This document shows positions 5,422-7,033 of a stretch of DNA of 7,033 nt, piece after piece. Below the pieces are notes generated by a model. That model made no database searches, was not told the DNA's origin, and saw only the letters and a list, made by a program, of their open reading frames with translations. Position 1 is the first letter of the stretch, and each line of letters begins with the position of its first letter. The position numbers were made by a program, and so were the translations under genes. The stretch is from Ignavibacteria bacterium (GTDB lineage: Bacteria; Bacteroidota; Ignavibacteria; Ignavibacteriales; Ignavibacteriaceae): contig JAUSIA010000323.1 of NCBI GenBank assembly GCA_030648225.1, positions 1-7,033 of the forward strand, read 5' to 3'.

Positions 5422-5685
5422 TTAATTTCTTGTCCAGAGCTTTAAAGCCCCCTTATTAATTTCTTTATCTACAGCTATCTCATTTATTTTTAAAATATGG
5501 TAAAGCTGTTTAACGGTTAAATCATCTGCTATGTAAATAAACTGTTCATTATTTTCTAATCCTTGTTTGATAAATGGAATAAAAGAATGCATCTGTTCAA
5601 TGGGATCTTTCTCATAGATTAAACATAAATGATTTCTATCGTTTAAATGTTTTATATCCTGCTCTAAGGTCAGATGGTTCTCCAT
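5422..5685 (-). CDS. N-terminal MEDS-domain fragment
   Basis: The frame starts at ATG 5685 and encodes 87 residues before TAA. The sequence begins with NHLCLIYEKDPIEQ (His19, the typical His-x-Cys-x-x-Tyr start of MEDS domains), then FIPFIKQGLENNEQFIYIADD and GALKLWT. This is about the first half of a MEDS domain. The next in-frame codon is also a stop, and the frame beyond it still reads as the second half of the same domain (GKLD, GFNGIRF, EMTWTLG), which indicates recent interruption rather than a natural short protein. There is no clear ribosome site before the ATG. A half domain is unlikely to fold properly, so the fragment is probably non-functional. Confidence 0.6.
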   Translation of the reverse strand: MENHLTLEQDIKHLNDRNHLCLIYEKDPIEQMHSFIPFIKQGLENNEQFIYIADDLTVKQLYHILKINEIAVDKEINKGALKLWTRN

Positions 5686-5955
5686 TTATTATTCATGATG
5701 TAATAATCTTTTTGAAATATCTTACTTTTACTAATTTCTTCTTAGACAAAAATTTAGCCAAAAGCTAATTAAACAATAATATTTTTTAGATAATGTGATA
5801 TATCTCTCACCTGGATATATAGTTCAGGAAAGACAATTGAAAATTAAATAACCAAAACTGATTTGGATAAATTCAAATTTTTACCAGGAATTAAATTTCT
5901 AAATTCTTCTCTTTTATTTATTTTTGTTACAGTTTTTGGTTTAATAACGAAATAG
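5686..5955. other. Divergent intergenic region, no gene seen
   Basis: These 270 AT-rich bases separate two divergent genes (minus from 5685, plus from 5956) and should hold both promoters. I see no ORF, tRNA, strong hairpin or convincing -35/-10 pair. A partial dyad TGTGA (5794-5798) and TCAC (5807-5810) is noted but weak. Confidence 0.5.
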
Positions 5956-7033
5956 ATGACACACAATTCAAAAAAAAACAGGATCATATTTATTGATCTT
6001 ATGAGAGCATTTGCTGTATTGATGATGGTTCAGGGTCATACAGTGGATGTACTTCTTTCTAATGATTACAGGAATATTGATTCTCCATTTTTTGCAGGCT
6101 GGTTATTTATGAGAGGGATGACAGCACCTATCTTTATGTTTACTGCAGGAACAGTTTTTACATATCTATTCAGGCTTGTTGATGAACCTTTTAAAAACAA
6201 TCCAAGGGTTATCAAAGGAATAAAAAGATTTCTTCTGCTGGTTGGTTTAGGTTATTTGCTAAGATATCCCACACCAACAATTATTGATTTCTCCGAGGTT
6301 ACGAAAGAAGGATGGGATATATTCTTTGCAGTTGATGTTCTGCAGCTTATCGGTTTTGGAATTCTTTTTCTTGTTATCTGCGCTTTTATTGCAGAGAAAA
6401 CAAAACTGCCTGATCATATAGTTTTCTCAGTTATAGTAGTTTCATTTTTTCTTTTTTTCCCTGTGTTTGATAAAATAAACTGGATAGAAATTTTTCCTGA
6501 ACCAATAGCCGGATATTTTTATACCGGCACAGGTTCTATCTTTCCTCTTTTTCCATGGGCTGGTTATGTAGTTTGCGGTGGTGTTCTTGGAAGTTATTTA
6601 GCAAAGAACCCTATGGTATTCAGGACAGCAGGTTTTAGTTTAAAGCTTTCAGTTATGGGAATTATTTTAATACTTCTCTCTTTCTTTTCTTATCCTTTTG
6701 AAAATTATTTTTACGGAAAAAATATTGCCGACAATGAATACATTGATGTAATTTTATTAAGAACAGGTTTTGTACTTCTTCTAAATGCTTTAATCTCATA
6801 CATATCTATAAGTATTGATTACATCCCCAGAATTATAATTTTGATTGGCAGAAATACATTACTAATTTATGCTGTACATCTTATAATATTGTATGGAAGT
6901 GCGTGGAACCCCGGACTAAGCCAGCTTTTCGAAAAAAGTTTCAGCGTTTGGAAAACAATCGGTACCACGCTTATAATGATCTCCCTGATGGTAGCAATGG
7001 TAATAGTAATAAACAAATTGAAAATAAGAAACA
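5956..7033 (+). CDS. Membrane acyltransferase, HGSNAT/DUF1624-like (C-terminus beyond window)
   Basis: The frame starts at ATG 5956, immediately after an in-frame TAG, and is open for 359 codons to the right edge. The product is an integral membrane protein with about ten hydrophobic segments. The N-terminus RIIFIDLMRAFAVLMMVQGHTVD (residues 9-31) matches the start of HGSNAT-type catalytic domains: basic-IDLxRxxA with a membrane-embedded His (His28). It is followed by FMRGMTAPIFMFTAGT and by DVLQLIGFGILF (127-138). A late IGRNTLLIYAVHLIILYG (297-314, His308) is the characteristic last-but-one helix of this acyltransferase group. These enzymes move acyl groups, often acetyl from acetyl-CoA, across the membrane to a sugar. 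The acceptor here is unknown. No Shine-Dalgarno is evident. The family could alternatively be called acyltransferase-3-like. Few residues are probably missing at the end. Confidence 0.78.
   Translation, partial: MTHNSKKNRIIFIDLMRAFAVLMMVQGHTVDVLLSNDYRNIDSPFFAGWLFMRGMTAPIFMFTAGTVFTYLFRLVDEPFKNNPRVIKGIKRFLLLVGLGYLLRYPTPTIIDFSEVTKEGWDIFFAVDVLQLIGFGILFLVICAFIAEKTKLPDHIVFSVIVVSFFLFFPVFDKINWIEIFPEPIAGYFYTGTGSIFPLFPWAGYVVCGGVLGSYLAKNPMVFRTAGFSLKLSVMGIILILLSFFSYPFENYFYGKNIADNEYIDVILLRTGFVLLLNALISYISISIDYIPRIIILIGRNTLLIYAVHLIILYGSAWNPGLSQLFEKSFSVWKTIGTTLIMISLMVAMVIVINKLKIRN

Larger units (their letters stand above)
4092..5685 (-). pseudogene. Disrupted tandem-MEDS sensor histidine kinase locus
   Basis: Read together, 5685-4092 looks like a broken sensor locus. 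It contains the N-terminal part of a MEDS domain (5685-5425), two in-frame stops TAA TGA (5424-5419), a continuation of the same MEDS domain in the same frame (5418 to about 5290, including [18 protein letters not shown]), then an immediate join in another frame to the middle of a second MEDS domain fused to HisKA_2 and HATPase_c. The MEDS1 C-terminus (about 60 residues) and the MEDS2 N-terminus (about 20 residues) are missing at the join. MEDS (methanogen/methylotroph DcmR sensory) domains are sensor modules. Whether the ancestor was one gene with two MEDS domains or two adjacent genes cannot be decided. The two open parts are listed separately. Confidence 0.75.

Noticed and set aside
5419..5424. 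Stop-codon recoding (readthrough or selenocysteine) in the MEDS domain
   Set aside because: TAA and TGA occur back to back with no visible stem-loop and the gene is also frameshifted 120 bases later, so decay or error is simpler.
5794..5810. CRP/FNR-like dyad TGTGA...TCAC
   Set aside because: The spacing is 8 rather than 6 bases and the second half-site is incomplete.

Overview
The window is AT-rich (roughly two-thirds A+T) and bacterial. Weak or absent Shine-Dalgarno sequences before several genes, Asn/Lys/Ile-rich proteins, many secreted proteins, a MEDS-domain histidine kinase and an HGSNAT-like acyltransferase together suggest the Bacteroidota/Chlorobiota side of the tree, possibly Ignavibacteria. 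That placement is an inference from style, not from a marker gene.

Left part (1-1572, all minus strand). This looks like the remains of an integron or a cluster of integron cassettes. Reading the minus strand, there is a gene for a PD-(D/E)XK nuclease-like protein (1572-928). Just after its stop comes a large imperfect inverted repeat with one bulged base that resembles an attC site (about 910-750). Next is the C-terminal end of an integron-type tyrosine recombinase (737-504). A weaker attC-like segment ending in GTTAGGC follows (441-380), and then a secreted, possibly outer-membrane protein that runs off the left edge (363-1). Each of the three genes starts 10-20 nt after a TTA-type core-like sequence. 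No complete integrase is present.

Middle part (1583-3713). A secreted small beta-rich protein (minus, GTG start, strong AGGAGG) diverges from a two-gene plus-strand operon. The shared upstream region carries a GGTATA-rich tandem repeat and hairpin. The operon encodes a small exported protein with a C-terminal membrane anchor and, overlapping it by one base, a secreted caspase-fold (clostripain-like, clan CD) protease candidate with a visible His/Cys pair. A plausible terminator follows.

Right part (3723-7033). A receiver-only response regulator sits directly behind a HisKA_2-type histidine kinase locus on the minus strand. The kinase locus is broken. An N-terminal MEDS domain is interrupted by two consecutive in-frame stops (TAA TGA), its reading frame continues as recognisable MEDS sequence, and it then joins out of frame and without a gap to the middle of a second, different MEDS domain fused to the kinase. 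The response regulator is intact. Divergent from this locus is an integral-membrane acyltransferase of the HGSNAT/DUF1624 type, cut by the right edge.
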